Positions 16,133 to 24,960 are shown, counted from the stretch's first letter. The stretch: DNA of 43,042 bases from Chitinophagaceae bacterium UBA4411 (GCA_002400415.1 DGQP01000007.1:171304-214345), one strand, 5' to 3'. The notes: generated by a model not told the origin, from the sequence alone. Made by a program: numbers and translations.

Positions 16133-19100
16133 TTAACTTACAGTAACCCGGTAATGCAGATTTACAAATATGTGATAAAGGATCGTTCCACTACCATGTT
16201 CCGACATGCAGACTTTTATAGCAGATTTGCTGTAGCCAAGTTTATTACTTATTTCAGTAACCGCACCTGTAATTTCAAAGCCTGTGGGATAGGTAGTTGA
16301 TGGAAGTATCTCATCGCTATATTTTTTCCAGTTGCTTTCAAAAACCCCGGGATTTTCGCTCAAGTCATAAACTAACAGGGTGAACGCTTCACGCTGATGA
16401 TGATAATTGAATATTTTCTCAAGATGCGACTTGACGGATGCAGGGTTCCGGTAAATAAAAGCTTCACATACCATCATCACCCGCTTGTACCGGTTCATTA
16501 TGGGCAAATCCCTTTCACCCGGCTGTTTACCCCCTATACCTGAATAGGCTCCCCTGGACTGGTCGCCGACTTGCCAGCCCCATGGATTGATCCGTGTATC
16601 CAGCAGTAGTTCCATGAGATCATTGTACTTATTTTCGTCTTTGATTTCTTCAATTGATTTTATTTTTTCCAGTAATTTATCAGCCGCAAGGATGATTTCT
16701 TTGACGATAAACTGATTCAGCTCTAACTGTCCATTTAAGTTTTTAGGAAATATTCTTATTAGCTTTCCTGGTTCAGTGTTGAATATTCTGGCATAATGAT
16801 TCTTTAGTTCATCTATATCGTCAACCTGGCTGATTCTTTTTTCAAAGTCTTCTATAAATCGGATGTCCGTTATATCACTGAACTGATGATAGGTTTTTGC
16901 AGAACTGACCAATTGAAGAGCCTGGGCAAATTTTTTCTGATCAATCAGGCTTTGCACCATGATCTCAAGTACTGCGGGTTTCATCCGGTTCGGGAGGTCC
17001 AGGCTTTTATAACGGGTATCAAGTTGATCATAGTCGCCTGTTTTGCTCAAGACTGTCATGACGTTTTCTGAAAGTTCTGGCTCCAGATAGTCCAGTGTGT
17101 TGTCTGTTATATCAGATTCAACTTCTTTCCATTCTTCCAATGCTTCCTGATAAAGAGTTATTTCATCTGTTGTCATCGCCAGATTAATCTTTGCTACCAT
17201 TCTGTTCAGGGCAAAGGAGGGGTATTCGGGATACTGTTTGACGAGTGCATTAAAAATTCTGTGTGACTTTGCGGGGCCCGTTTGTATACATAGCAACCCT
17301 TTATAGAATTGCTTGTAATCGGCGGGACGCAGTTCGCTAGGGCTTTGATAATTTAGAACTGGCTCGGAAATCGCATCAAGCTGAGTCTCCGAATTTTTAA
17401 AATAGGCTGCCAGTAATTCCGCTTTGTAAAGAACCAATTGATACTGTTTTTTATCCCTTCTGGTCATGACTTCCTGTCTCCAGAATTCGATAGCCTTTTC
17501 TATCTGAGGTAATAACTCAGGATGACTGGATAGGTTAGTAACAGCATGCTGAATTTCCGGTATCCAATTGTAGTTCTCTAAAAAGGTTTGAATATTAAGT
17601 CCCTGAATTTTTTTTATTAATTTCTGTTTCACGCCCTCCGATTTTACTAAATCAAGTAACGTGAGCAGTTTACTAATATCTCCTGTTTCGCTGATCGTGT
17701 TAATTATAGTATCCCGGTTAGAAAACCAGTTGATCGCACGGGCAATTTGCGGAAATAAGGCTTCTTTATCGGAGACCTGAAACCTCCATTCTCTGTTAAA
17801 GTCGAATAAATCGATTTTGCCCCTTATGGGATCGTCTTTGATATGGATTCTCAGGAAATCAATTATCTGGGACTCAATTTTTTTCTTAATAATATGTATC
17901 TCATTTTTTTCAAATCCGTATGGCAATACTGGTTGCAATAAATTTCGTAGAACCTGCAGCAGTACTCCAATATGGGTACGTAATTTGTCGGCGCTGAATT
18001 TGTTTTTTTCATGATAACGGTCCGGTGTCTGTTCAATATCAATCCGGGGAGATAAAAACTGATTAAGAAGACCGTTTGCATGGATAAAGTAAATGGGATA
18101 GATCCATTCAATGAAATGAAGGCGCTCGATTTTCTCGCTCCACAGTGGAATTCCCAACTCTTCTTTTTCTTCAAAATGATTATACTTTTTAATTTCAGTT
18201 ACCTCTATACTTTTTAAATATCTGTTCAGAAATTCCTTTGTCAAATGACCAATAGTTTCACTCATTGGCCCCTTCTGATCATGATACTTCCAGTAAGTAC
18301 TGATTTTGAGCAGCCAGCACATGGCATCCCACTGGAGAATTGGAAACTGGACCGTGCCGTTATTATACAACGGTTGGCTTGAATATTCCATGATAATCGT
18401 TGCCAGTTCCGGGTATAATGCAGGAAGTAAATACTCCGACTGCCTATGGTTTGTCATGTATGGATGTAACCGGCTGTCCTCAAGCAAACCCAGAACAAGT
18501 AGTTCCTTTGTACGATGCTGTTCCTGTGTCTCCTGTTCCCGTTTGGTGTTGCTCCGGTTGTAAGGAATTTCATACTTATTATTATTCAGGCTGCGATAAA
18601 CCTGAAATATTTTATTGGCAGCCTGCCATTTATCTTGTTTTGGGAGTTGTAACAGAAAGAGAGCGGTTGATTGTTTCCAGAGTTCTATATTCATCATTTG
18701 CTTCTGAGAAGCAAAAAAATCCAAATCATCCAGCAGTAGAAAAGCAACGCTTTCCAATCCTTTTTCCATTATCAGGTAAGGAATAATCACCGGACGATCT
18801 TTAATTATAAACCGTGTAGTTTCCCATAACAGAAAAGGTTTTTGAAGACCTGATTCCAGCAAACGAATGACCCTGTGATAATTTATTTTAGTATCAGGGA
18901 CTGAATCGGGCTGTGATTTCTGGCTATACTCATCATCGTATTTGACAATGGATTTTATCAGGTATGTGAGTAAATTCCTTGAATCCTGTCCGTATAAGTA
19001 GGTTATAGAGGCTTTTTTTTCCCATCTGTTAAAGCTGGTCAGTAATTCATAATGATCTGTGGTATTTAATGTGAATTCCCCGGAGTTGATGGCCCTTTCT

Positions 19101-20164
19101 AGGGGTAATAGGGAATCATATCTCAACCGGCTATCAAGACAAACTTTTCTAAACTCATCTTTCGATCCTTTTATGTCAGTGTCCGTCATGACCAAATCAA
19201 ATGCCGTATTGAGAAACCTGGTTGCTGAATTCCCGGTCATGTATAAAAAGGGATCCGGCCACATCGGCCAATAAAGGAGTTTCGTCAGCCAGGTTTTTAA
19301 TCTCTGTGTATCATCTGCATATGTATCATCGCTGATTATTAGTTCCCATAGTAAGCCGCCGATCTTATCTTTCAGTGCACTCCAGTACCCTGGTTCAGTA
19401 TTGTAAAAGCCAATTTGATAATGTACATCAGTTTCCGTGATGACTTTTTGCTCAATAAATGCCCTAATTGATGGTATTTGGGGAAATAATAATTTGAATG
19501 ACTTATGCAGTTCATCTAAATCTTCTCTTTTTACCATTAATGTTTTTACGTCAATGTTTTCTTTAAACTGTTCATAGGCGGAGATAAATGCAAAATCATC
19601 CCAGTGGTCAATGTACTGTTTAAAGTAAACCTGAAAGTCGGCATATTCAATCAGCCCCTCTTTTGTCGAAGTCCATTTATTGAAAAAAACACCTTTCCGG
19701 TCCAGCTGCATATGATGTTGGCGCTCATATAACTCTACTGCTGATTCGATATGATTTTTTTCAACTGTTCTTTTCCCGCTTTTTTCATGATTTTGCTGAA
19801 ATTCCAGCCAAAACAGGATTTCATTTTTATATTCACTAATTTCATTGAACCGGAAGCAAAGAGAACTAACCCCACCTGTGACTTCCACAAATCCAAGAAT
19901 GTTTCTCAGCCAGCATTGTTGGAAAAGGGTGGCATCATCTATCAGAATATTATTTGAATTTTGATACCGTTCTTTAAAGTCTTCGTACTGCTCAAAAGAT
20001 TTGTATAAGCCGAGCGGTTCGGCCTTATGTATTAGCGTAGCAAAGAACCGGGAGGCCTCCCAAGCAAGATCGGCATCGCAAGCTCCTTCATCTTTTGGAT
20101 ATGGATGTTTTTCGGTTTTGGCCTCGCTGATAATTTCGTTTAAAGCGCTTACAAGTTCCTGCAT
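16133..20164 (-). CDS. Unknown giant helical protein (1343 residues) with nuclease-like C-terminus
   Basis: The protein is long, mainly helical, with no signal peptide, transmembrane helix or Walker motif. The central part (about 850-1150) reads like helical repeats (ALNRMVAKINLAM, DQLDTRYKSLDLPNRM, IDQKKFAQALQLVSS), perhaps TPR-like. The last 150 residues contain WGWQVGDQSRGAYSG, GERDLPIMN (1216-1224), MMVCEAFIYRN and HLEKIFNYHHQ. A GE-D...EA arrangement recalls the PD-(D/E)XK core found at the C-terminus of some large defence proteins, but the catalytic Lys after the Glu is Phe here, so it may be inactive. The gene precedes the HEPN-motif gene by 20 bases. A sensor/scaffold role is inference. 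Confidence 0.65.
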   Translation of the reverse strand: MQELVSALNEIISEAKTEKHPYPKDEGACDADLAWEASRFFATLIHKAEPLGLYKSFEQYEDFKERYQNSNNILIDDATLFQQCWLRNILGFVEVTGGVSSLCFRFNEISEYKNEILFWLEFQQNHEKSGKRTVEKNHIESAVELYERQHHMQLDRKGVFFNKWTSTKEGLIEYADFQVYFKQYIDHWDDFAFISAYEQFKENIDVKTLMVKREDLDELHKSFKLLFPQIPSIRAFIEQKVITETDVHYQIGFYNTEPGYWSALKDKIGGLLWELIISDDTYADDTQRLKTWLTKLLYWPMWPDPFLYMTGNSATRFLNTAFDLVMTDTDIKGSKDEFRKVCLDSRLRYDSLLPLERAINSGEFTLNTTDHYELLTSFNRWEKKASITYLYGQDSRNLLTYLIKSIVKYDDEYSQKSQPDSVPDTKINYHRVIRLLESGLQKPFLLWETTRFIIKDRPVIIPYLIMEKGLESVAFLLLDDLDFFASQKQMMNIELWKQSTALFLLQLPKQDKWQAANKIFQVYRSLNNNKYEIPYNRSNTKREQETQEQHRTKELLVLGLLEDSRLHPYMTNHRQSEYLLPALYPELATIIMEYSSQPLYNNGTVQFPILQWDAMCWLLKISTYWKYHDQKGPMSETIGHLTKEFLNRYLKSIEVTEIKKYNHFEEKEELGIPLWSEKIERLHFIEWIYPIYFIHANGLLNQFLSPRIDIEQTPDRYHEKNKFSADKLRTHIGVLLQVLRNLLQPVLPYGFEKNEIHIIKKKIESQIIDFLRIHIKDDPIRGKIDLFDFNREWRFQVSDKEALFPQIARAINWFSNRDTIINTISETGDISKLLTLLDLVKSEGVKQKLIKKIQGLNIQTFLENYNWIPEIQHAVTNLSSHPELLPQIEKAIEFWRQEVMTRRDKKQYQLVLYKAELLAAYFKNSETQLDAISEPVLNYQSPSELRPADYKQFYKGLLCIQTGPAKSHRIFNALVKQYPEYPSFALNRMVAKINLAMTTDEITLYQEALEEWKEVESDITDNTLDYLEPELSENVMTVLSKTGDYDQLDTRYKSLDLPNRMKPAVLEIMVQSLIDQKKFAQALQLVSSAKTYHQFSDITDIRFIEDFEKRISQVDDIDELKNHYARIFNTEPGKLIRIFPKNLNGQLELNQFIVKEIILAADKLLEKIKSIEEIKDENKYNDLMELLLDTRINPWGWQVGDQSRGAYSGIGGKQPGERDLPIMNRYKRVMMVCEAFIYRNPASVKSHLEKIFNYHHQREAFTLLVYDLSENPGVFESNWKKYSDEILPSTTYPTGFEITGAVTEISNKLGYSKSAIKVCMSEHGSGTILYHIFVNLHYRVTVS

Positions 20165-20255
20165 TATACTGTTTTTAGTAATGGACTATAAAAATACTAC
20201 AATATACCAGACAGGGTTTGGGCAGACCAATGCCAGTTATAGAGTTAAAAAGGGC

Positions 20256-20732
20256 TTAAAGCCGCCCTTCATCAGCGAAGCTGAGATATCCCTCGCTTGT
20301 TAGGATAATATGATCCAGCACTGTTATATCATGAAACTGTGCCGCATATTTGATTTTTTGGGTTAGTTCTTCGTCTGCCCTGGAAGGTTTAAGACTGCCT
20401 GAAGGATGGTTATGGCTGAGGACAAGGGAGCAGGAACCCAGCCTTAAGGCTGTAGCAAGTATGATCCGGGGATCAGCCACAGTACCGGTTATCCCGCCAC
20501 TGGAGACCGTCATCAGTTGAAGAACCCTGTTGGATCGGTTCAGAAATAAGACTTTGAACTCTTCCACCAGTTCAATCTTTTCTTCATTCCAGTAGTTTTT
20601 TAAGATGTCGTAACAATCTTTTGAGGTCCTGATCAGCGGACGTTCAGATACTTTAACGGTGACTTTTCTTTTATACACCACTTCGATTTCTGATACATTG
20701 TTCAGCATTTCCAGGCTTAGTTTGTTTTCCAT
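20256..20732 (-). CDS. radC: RadC-family JAMM protein
   Basis: The 158-residue protein has the JAB/JAMM metalloprotease fold of RadC: E58 (VEEFKVLFL), then SHNHPSGSLKPSRADEEL with the H107-x-H109...D120 zinc ligands. It lacks the helix-hairpin-helix N-terminus of chromosomal RadC, as is usual for the short RadC proteins carried on Bacteroidota plasmids and integrative elements. The biochemical role of RadC is unsettled; older repair claims are weak. The ATG at 20732 is preceded by a non-coding region of about 160 bases shared with the divergent HEPN-motif gene. Confidence 0.88.
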   Translation of the reverse strand: MENKLSLEMLNNVSEIEVVYKRKVTVKVSERPLIRTSKDCYDILKNYWNEEKIELVEEFKVLFLNRSNRVLQLMTVSSGGITGTVADPRIILATALRLGSCSLVLSHNHPSGSLKPSRADEELTQKIKYAAQFHDITVLDHIILTSEGYLSFADEGRL

Positions 20733-20796
20733 AATCCATGTTTTTAATGTTTGAAAAATTGATTATGAAACCTTCACCGGTTGCAGCCGAATTTGC

Positions 20797-20860
20797 GCAA
20801 GGAGGAGCGGAATAAATGACAGCCATGCGCTAAGCCCTGTGTTTATGCCGAACTCCTTGC
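20797..20860 (+). repeat. Inverted repeat upstream of the HEPN-motif gene
   Basis: GCAAGGAG (20797-20804) and CTCCTTGC (20853-20860) form a perfect 8-bp inverted repeat with a 48-base spacer, 34 bases before the preferred ATG at 20895. The left arm contains a strong Shine-Dalgarno-like GGAGG followed by a six-codon-or-shorter frame (ATG ACA GCC ATG CGC TAA). It could form a stem in the mRNA leader. Confidence 0.4.
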
Positions 20861-20894
20861 CAGCATATTGCAGGCGAAAACCGAACTTTGTGTA

Positions 20895-21848
20895 ATGATA
20901 AATGAGTCAACCGCCCCTTTATTAACCATGGATGAAACCTGGACTGTCTTTGATAATGTATCAACGGACAGGGGGGAGTTCATTAAGAAATTCGTACCGG
21001 AGATTTATTTGCGTCCTGAAGTCCACAGTGATACGAGAGAGAATTTCCGGCTCATCCGGAAACTGCTGGAGCATAGCTATTTTGAATATAAGTTCTATGA
21101 TCTGGGGGCCTTAAAAACCATGTTCACGATGGAGATGGCGCTTAAACTCAGGTACCAGGAGATTAATAATGAAAAATGGGGAGAAGGAAAAAAATTGGTC
21201 CAACTTATTAAGTGGTTTGAGGATCGTAATTACTTTGAAGTCTATAACCCGGAATATTTAAAATCCCTGCGAACCATCAGAAACGTGATGGCGCACCCCT
21301 ATGAACATACATACAGCGGACCCCACTCCTCATATTTAATTCAGCATGTTATAGACCTGGTGAATGGACTTTACGAAGATCCGGAATTGTGCAAACAAAG
21401 AATGGTTACAACTATGAGTATAATATCCCTCCTGGAAGGATTCAAGGAGGAGATTAAAGTATATGGGAAAGACAATACTTATCTCGCCCATCGTGCCTGG
21501 CCGGGATTCTTGAACAACAAAGGCTGTAAAGAGATCCTTCATTTTTATTATAAGCCCTGGTACGAGATTCCCAAAGAGGATTTAACAACTAACCAATGGG
21601 GGCTTTCTCCAACGGTGTATTTTAAAGCCACTAGCTATACAATAAATCAGGACCATCTGTCATTAAAAGATGAAAGTGGCGATGAATTAATGATCGGAGC
21701 TATTACAGAACAGCATGAATTGGAGGAATTCCGGAGATGGCGGCAGGAATATGAAAAGTTTAATCAGCCTACAGGAGATTATTTATTCACCCATATCAGG
21801 ATTACGGATACATTCCTGATGCACCTTAGAGAGTTTCATAAGATATAG
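20895..21848 (+). CDS. HEPN-motif protein of unknown function
   Basis: The 317-residue protein (ATG at 20895; an in-frame TTG at 20868 is less likely) has an N-terminal helical half with FYDLGALKTMFTMEMAL and LRTIRNVMAHPYEH. R129-N-V-M-A-H134 is a textbook RNxxxH HEPN motif, so an RNase or tRNA/ribosome-acting toxin role is possible. The C-terminal half (about 175-317) is a separate domain with AHRAWPGFLNNKGCKE and ELEEFRRWRQEY. It is a single gene between radC and the DUF932 gene, followed by a strong terminator at 21896-21948. No antitoxin-like partner (for example an MNT nucleotidyltransferase) is adjacent, which is unusual for a toxin. Confidence 0.6.
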   Translation: MINESTAPLLTMDETWTVFDNVSTDRGEFIKKFVPEIYLRPEVHSDTRENFRLIRKLLEHSYFEYKFYDLGALKTMFTMEMALKLRYQEINNEKWGEGKKLVQLIKWFEDRNYFEVYNPEYLKSLRTIRNVMAHPYEHTYSGPHSSYLIQHVIDLVNGLYEDPELCKQRMVTTMSIISLLEGFKEEIKVYGKDNTYLAHRAWPGFLNNKGCKEILHFYYKPWYEIPKEDLTTNQWGLSPTVYFKATSYTINQDHLSLKDESGDELMIGAITEQHELEEFRRWRQEYEKFNQPTGDYLFTHIRITDTFLMHLREFHKI

Positions 21849-21895
21849 TTGAGAAAAAGAAGCAAAAAGTTTATTCAGCCAATAACAATAACCCA

Positions 21896-21948
21896 AGCTG
21901 CCCCGCCCGATACTGAAATCTGCCACTATATAGCGGGGCAGCTTTTTT
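21896..21948 (+). terminator. Rho-independent terminator of the HEPN-motif gene
   Basis: AGCTGCCCCGC (21896-21906) pairs perfectly with GCGGGGCAGCT (21933-21943), followed by a run of T to 21948. An 11-bp GC-rich stem with a T-tail is strong evidence for termination on the plus strand. Confidence 0.85.
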
Positions 21949-21952
21949 ACCC

Positions 21953-21982
21953 TTAAAAAGGGCAGCCCGGCGACGGGCTGCC
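21953..21982 (-). terminator. Rho-independent terminator of the DUF932 gene
   Basis: GGCAGCCC (21961-21968) pairs with GGGCTGCC (21975-21982). Read on the minus strand, the hairpin is followed by CTTTTTAA. It lies 10 bases past the DUF932 stop. Confidence 0.8.
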
Positions 21983-21991
21983 TGTGTTGTT

Positions 21992-23017
21992 TTAGTTCAT
22001 AAAATCCATACAAAGGTTAAAGGCCTTCTGCGTCCGTATTTGTGCCGTACCTCCGTATAAAAGGGATTTCAGTTTGCTTTCGTCGTCTTTGTAATTACGT
22101 ACATTCTGAAAATACCCGGTCACGGCATTATAAGCCCCGAACAAAGTGCCCCGGGTGGTTTCTGTTTGCTGGGTGGGGCTGCTCATGGCATATTCAAAAA
22201 CGGAATTGCACATGTTGTTAAAGCAGGTGGACAGTTCATCATACTGGCCTTTTTCGATATTGTCCAGCACCTCTTTATTTGGCACCATCGCCAGTTGAAT
22301 CAATCGCAGGAGTTCCGGGTCGGTTACTTTTACTTTTGTCCAGCGGTTAAAGATGCTATCCAGTTGCAGGGAAAGCTGGTTAGAAATACCCATTACTTTA
22401 TGCGCCTGTTCCAGTCTTTCTTTTGCATTGGCGGTATGCCTTATTTTGATACTGTTGGAATGATTGCGAAGGGCTGCATTGAGGGTATTATTACAAACAA
22501 TACGGACGGGTGTAAAGGCGGCGGTAATACTTCCAAAACCATCGTGGGAAGTGGTCAGAAATAAATACTGCTCGATTAAGTCCTCCCGGCCTACTTTGAT
22601 ATAACCGGGGAGTTTGGCGGTGATAAAAATCCGCTCACCTTTTCCGAGTGCCCCGGCTGTTTCATACTGGATACCATCGCCCCCGACAATAGAATCAAAG
22701 AAACTGAAAGCATCCCGGTTCTGGATGATTTCATAATCCTTGCCCACTACGCCGAGGACTTCGCCGGTATCGGGCCGCATGGTGGCCAAATGGGTTTTAA
22801 TCCGCTTGGTAAAATCCATCGGCTGACCGTCAGCATTATAAGAAGTAGTATAAATATCCTGCTTTACCACTTCATAATCCAGCCCGGCGAACCGGATGGC
22901 TTCGGCACTGGTCGGATAATCCTGTACAACCTGGCCGAGCCCGTGCCAGGCTTTTTCTTTCACGGAGAAAAAACTGTGTTGTCCTGTCTGTTCGTTGAAA
23001 TTGATGTTATGCGCCAT
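21992..23017 (-). CDS. DUF932 (phage/plasmid-like) protein
   Basis: The 341-residue protein begins with GQHSFFSVKEKAWHGLGQVV and continues with DYEVVKQDIY, VLGVVGKDYEIIQNRDAFSF and PVRIVCNNTLNAAL. These are the conserved blocks of DUF932/phage-plasmid-like proteins, which are common on plasmids and integrative elements and have no settled function. Length is normal for the family. It stands with SSB and RadC genes in the same order often seen on Bacteroidota mobile elements. It ends at a clear terminator. Confidence 0.9.
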   Translation of the reverse strand: MAHNINFNEQTGQHSFFSVKEKAWHGLGQVVQDYPTSAEAIRFAGLDYEVVKQDIYTTSYNADGQPMDFTKRIKTHLATMRPDTGEVLGVVGKDYEIIQNRDAFSFFDSIVGGDGIQYETAGALGKGERIFITAKLPGYIKVGREDLIEQYLFLTTSHDGFGSITAAFTPVRIVCNNTLNAALRNHSNSIKIRHTANAKERLEQAHKVMGISNQLSLQLDSIFNRWTKVKVTDPELLRLIQLAMVPNKEVLDNIEKGQYDELSTCFNNMCNSVFEYAMSSPTQQTETTRGTLFGAYNAVTGYFQNVRNYKDDESKLKSLLYGGTAQIRTQKAFNLCMDFMN

Positions 23018-23084
23018 AATTGATTACCCAGCATAATTTATATCCCGCAGGCGGTACTGCTGCGGTTTAATGAGAATAAATAAA

Positions 23085-23456
23085 TCAGAATGGTAAATCC
23101 TCCACCGGTTCAGTAATATCGGCCGGTGCGGGTAAGGTTTCAGTAGTACCCTTACCATGCAGTTTGATACCGTTCACATGAAAATCCAGTGAGCCCTTTG
23201 GCTCTCCGTCTTTGTTCATCCATGCACTGACCGAGATACGCCCCTGCACTTCCACCAGCGTTCCTTTGGTGAGATACTTTGCGATACCCTCCCGCATCCA
23301 GTAGGAACAGTTCACATAGGTGGTGAGCTTTTTCACCTCCTGCGAATCTTTGGGTTTGTAACTGTCATTGATGGCGATACTAAACCGTACCACTTTACGG
23401 TCACCTTTCACGGTGTTCACCGTTGCGTTTGCTGTGATTCTTCCTGTTAGTTCCAT
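23085..23456 (-). CDS. ssb: Single-stranded DNA-binding protein
   Basis: The 123-residue protein starts MELTGRITANATVNTV and has the OB-fold signature VVRFSIAINDSYKPKD, TYVNCSYW and GTLVEVQGRISVSAW. It ends EPVEDLPF, the acidic tip with terminal Phe through which SSB recruits repair and replication proteins. The frame is open for 53 more codons upstream, but these are low-quality and the ATG at 23456 gives the normal SSB N-terminus. An element-borne SSB would protect transferred single-stranded DNA after conjugation. Confidence 0.92.
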   Translation of the reverse strand: MELTGRITANATVNTVKGDRKVVRFSIAINDSYKPKDSQEVKKLTTYVNCSYWMREGIAKYLTKGTLVEVQGRISVSAWMNKDGEPKGSLDFHVNGIKLHGKGTTETLPAPADITEPVEDLPF

Positions 23457-23738
23457 AACATTTGATTTTTGATGAAAAAAAATTGTTTTGTAAAAGAAAA
23501 AGGGAAAAAAGAAAGCTTTGGAAGAATGCGGCTGTCCTGCCGGCAAAAAGGAAACGGAATAAAGGAAGGGTGTGTGGGATGGGTGGGTGTTTATGCCGTA
23601 GTCTTTTTGCAGCATTTTAAGCTTCGCAAAGCCGCATAACTTCGCTTTCGCATGGGACCCCTTTTCTTACAAAACAGGACCTCGCCAATCAACTACTTTC
23701 AGTTGTGGAATCTTGCTGTTGACGCCGAAGCATGAGGC
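23457..23738. other. Non-coding region upstream of ssb
   Basis: It contains a stretch TGTTTATGCCG...CAGCAT (about 23588-23615) that resembles the leader near 20840-20866, and a segment rich in short inverted matches around 23620-23660 (GCTTCGCAAAGC and CTTCGCTTTCGC). No gene is supported here on either strand. The ssb promoter should lie here. Confidence 0.4.
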
Positions 23739-23927
23739 GTGAACAGCCAATATACCCTGAAGGCATTGTATCCGAAGGATGAGGATAGTATGCCGGTCAT
23801 CTGCCAGTTGATAGCTGAGCAAAAAGATGAACGGAGCGTCGCAAGAAAAGATGCCATGAAAAACAATAGCCGGAAAGAAAACAGAAAAAAGATCAATCAG
23901 CCAACAATGCTTCTTTATATTTACTGA
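23739..23927 (+). CDS. Possible small basic protein (doubtful)
   Basis: A 62-codon frame starting with GTG encodes a hydrophilic, strongly basic peptide (NSQYTLKALYPKDED, DAMKNNSRKENRKKINQ). Its composition is more protein-like than the opposite frame. It overlaps the 3' end of the convergent 182-residue gene by 35 bases and has no ATG near its start and no clear ribosome-binding site. It could be a real small element gene or chance. Confidence 0.25.
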   Translation: MNSQYTLKALYPKDEDSMPVICQLIAEQKDERSVARKDAMKNNSRKENRKKINQPTMLLYIY

Positions 23928-24441
23928 GTGTAGTATAGATTACCTGTACAATACCTCTCATGCTGTGATCCAGCGATGACAGACCATTTAACTGAAAGGC
24001 ATAAAATGCTTCACGAAGCGGCTGGTATTTTTCTTCTCCCTTATCCAGATGTATACCGCCCCGTACATATGCATAAAATTTAAGAATATCCTGAACGGTA
24101 TAGGGGTTCTCCAAAAAGTACAGGCATTTGAATTTAAGAAAAGCATCTTTCTTTAACTCCACCGGATTACCTGACAGACCCGGATTAACCTCTTTCCATT
24201 CAATAACCGGTAACAGACTGGATTCCTTCTCATGCCACTCATCACCATTCACGCAATAAGTAATTGGCAATTGTTTGTCCTTATTAAGCATATCCACTAA
24301 TGGCTGAGAATCGTATAAGAGAAAACGAACAGGATTACTTGCCTGAATCAGGGAATAATTAGAAGATTCAAGATGGTATCTTTCCAGTTCATTGAACTTC
24401 TGTAAAAAAATATTCTTGTAATAGGTAATACTGAATTCCAT
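23893..24441 (-). CDS. Hypothetical protein, 182 residues
   Basis: No family is recognised. The protein is soluble and mixed in structure. N-terminal FLQKFNELERYHLE is helical; VIEWKEVNPGLSGNP suggests strands; ILKFYAYVRGGIHLDKGEE (R127-G-G-I-H131) resembles a HEPN-like R-x3/4-H helix but is one residue short of the standard spacing. It is the last gene before a 667-base gap leading to the metal operon, so it probably marks the right end of the accessory block. Confidence 0.5.
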   Translation of the reverse strand: MEFSITYYKNIFLQKFNELERYHLESSNYSLIQASNPVRFLLYDSQPLVDMLNKDKQLPITYCVNGDEWHEKESSLLPVIEWKEVNPGLSGNPVELKKDAFLKFKCLYFLENPYTVQDILKFYAYVRGGIHLDKGEEKYQPLREAFYAFQLNGLSSLDHSMRGIVQVIYTTLSKYKEALLAD

Positions 24442-24855
24442 CGCGATGTAATAATACGAATTTTCAAAAGCGGGTCGTTGTAGTGTCTGACTTTCTGGGA
24501 TAGAAAATTTGGACAGAATAGGTCCACAGGTTATTAATCTGTTTCAATGGGCCGGCTGAAACTAATTCCCCTTATTCAACTTAAAGGGACTGTTGTCAAG
24601 ACTGGTTTTGCAAATGTAATTATGTAGAAGTAATTGTATCCAGGAACAGATAAAGATCAGAATTATGAGAATCAGAATTGAACTTGGAAAATTAGGAAAA
24701 AAAACTTCGCGTCTAGTAGTGGATAATTAATATTAATTTGCTCAAATGTTAGTACAGATTAATATTGTAAATACTTAATTGAATTTTTAATATTATATTT
24801 TCGATAATTGATACCCGGTAGAGTCATATGTATATTAGTTTGACTGGAAATCTGT

Positions 24856-24960
24856 TTAACCTCCTGTAGATTCAATATCCATCATTAAAGAAGCGCTGAT
24901 GATAGCCATTAGTGGCATAATGCTGGCAAATAAGATATAAAATGAACCTGTTAAAGTCAT
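24856..24960 (-). CDS. Possible 34-residue hydrophobic peptide
   Basis: ATG at 24960 gives MTLTGSFYILFASIMPLMAI and ends IESTGG. The frame is open upstream for about 23 more codons (reading VEKLLSANDLEIYR just before the Met), with no other start. It looks like a single membrane helix, either a tiny protein or the tail of a decayed gene. Confidence 0.25.
   Translation of the reverse strand: MTLTGSFYILFASIMPLMAIISASLMMDIESTGG

Noticed and set aside
23457..23615. 53-residue N-terminal extension of SSB
   Set aside because: Low-complexity Phe-rich sequence before a perfect SSB N-terminus at 23456.
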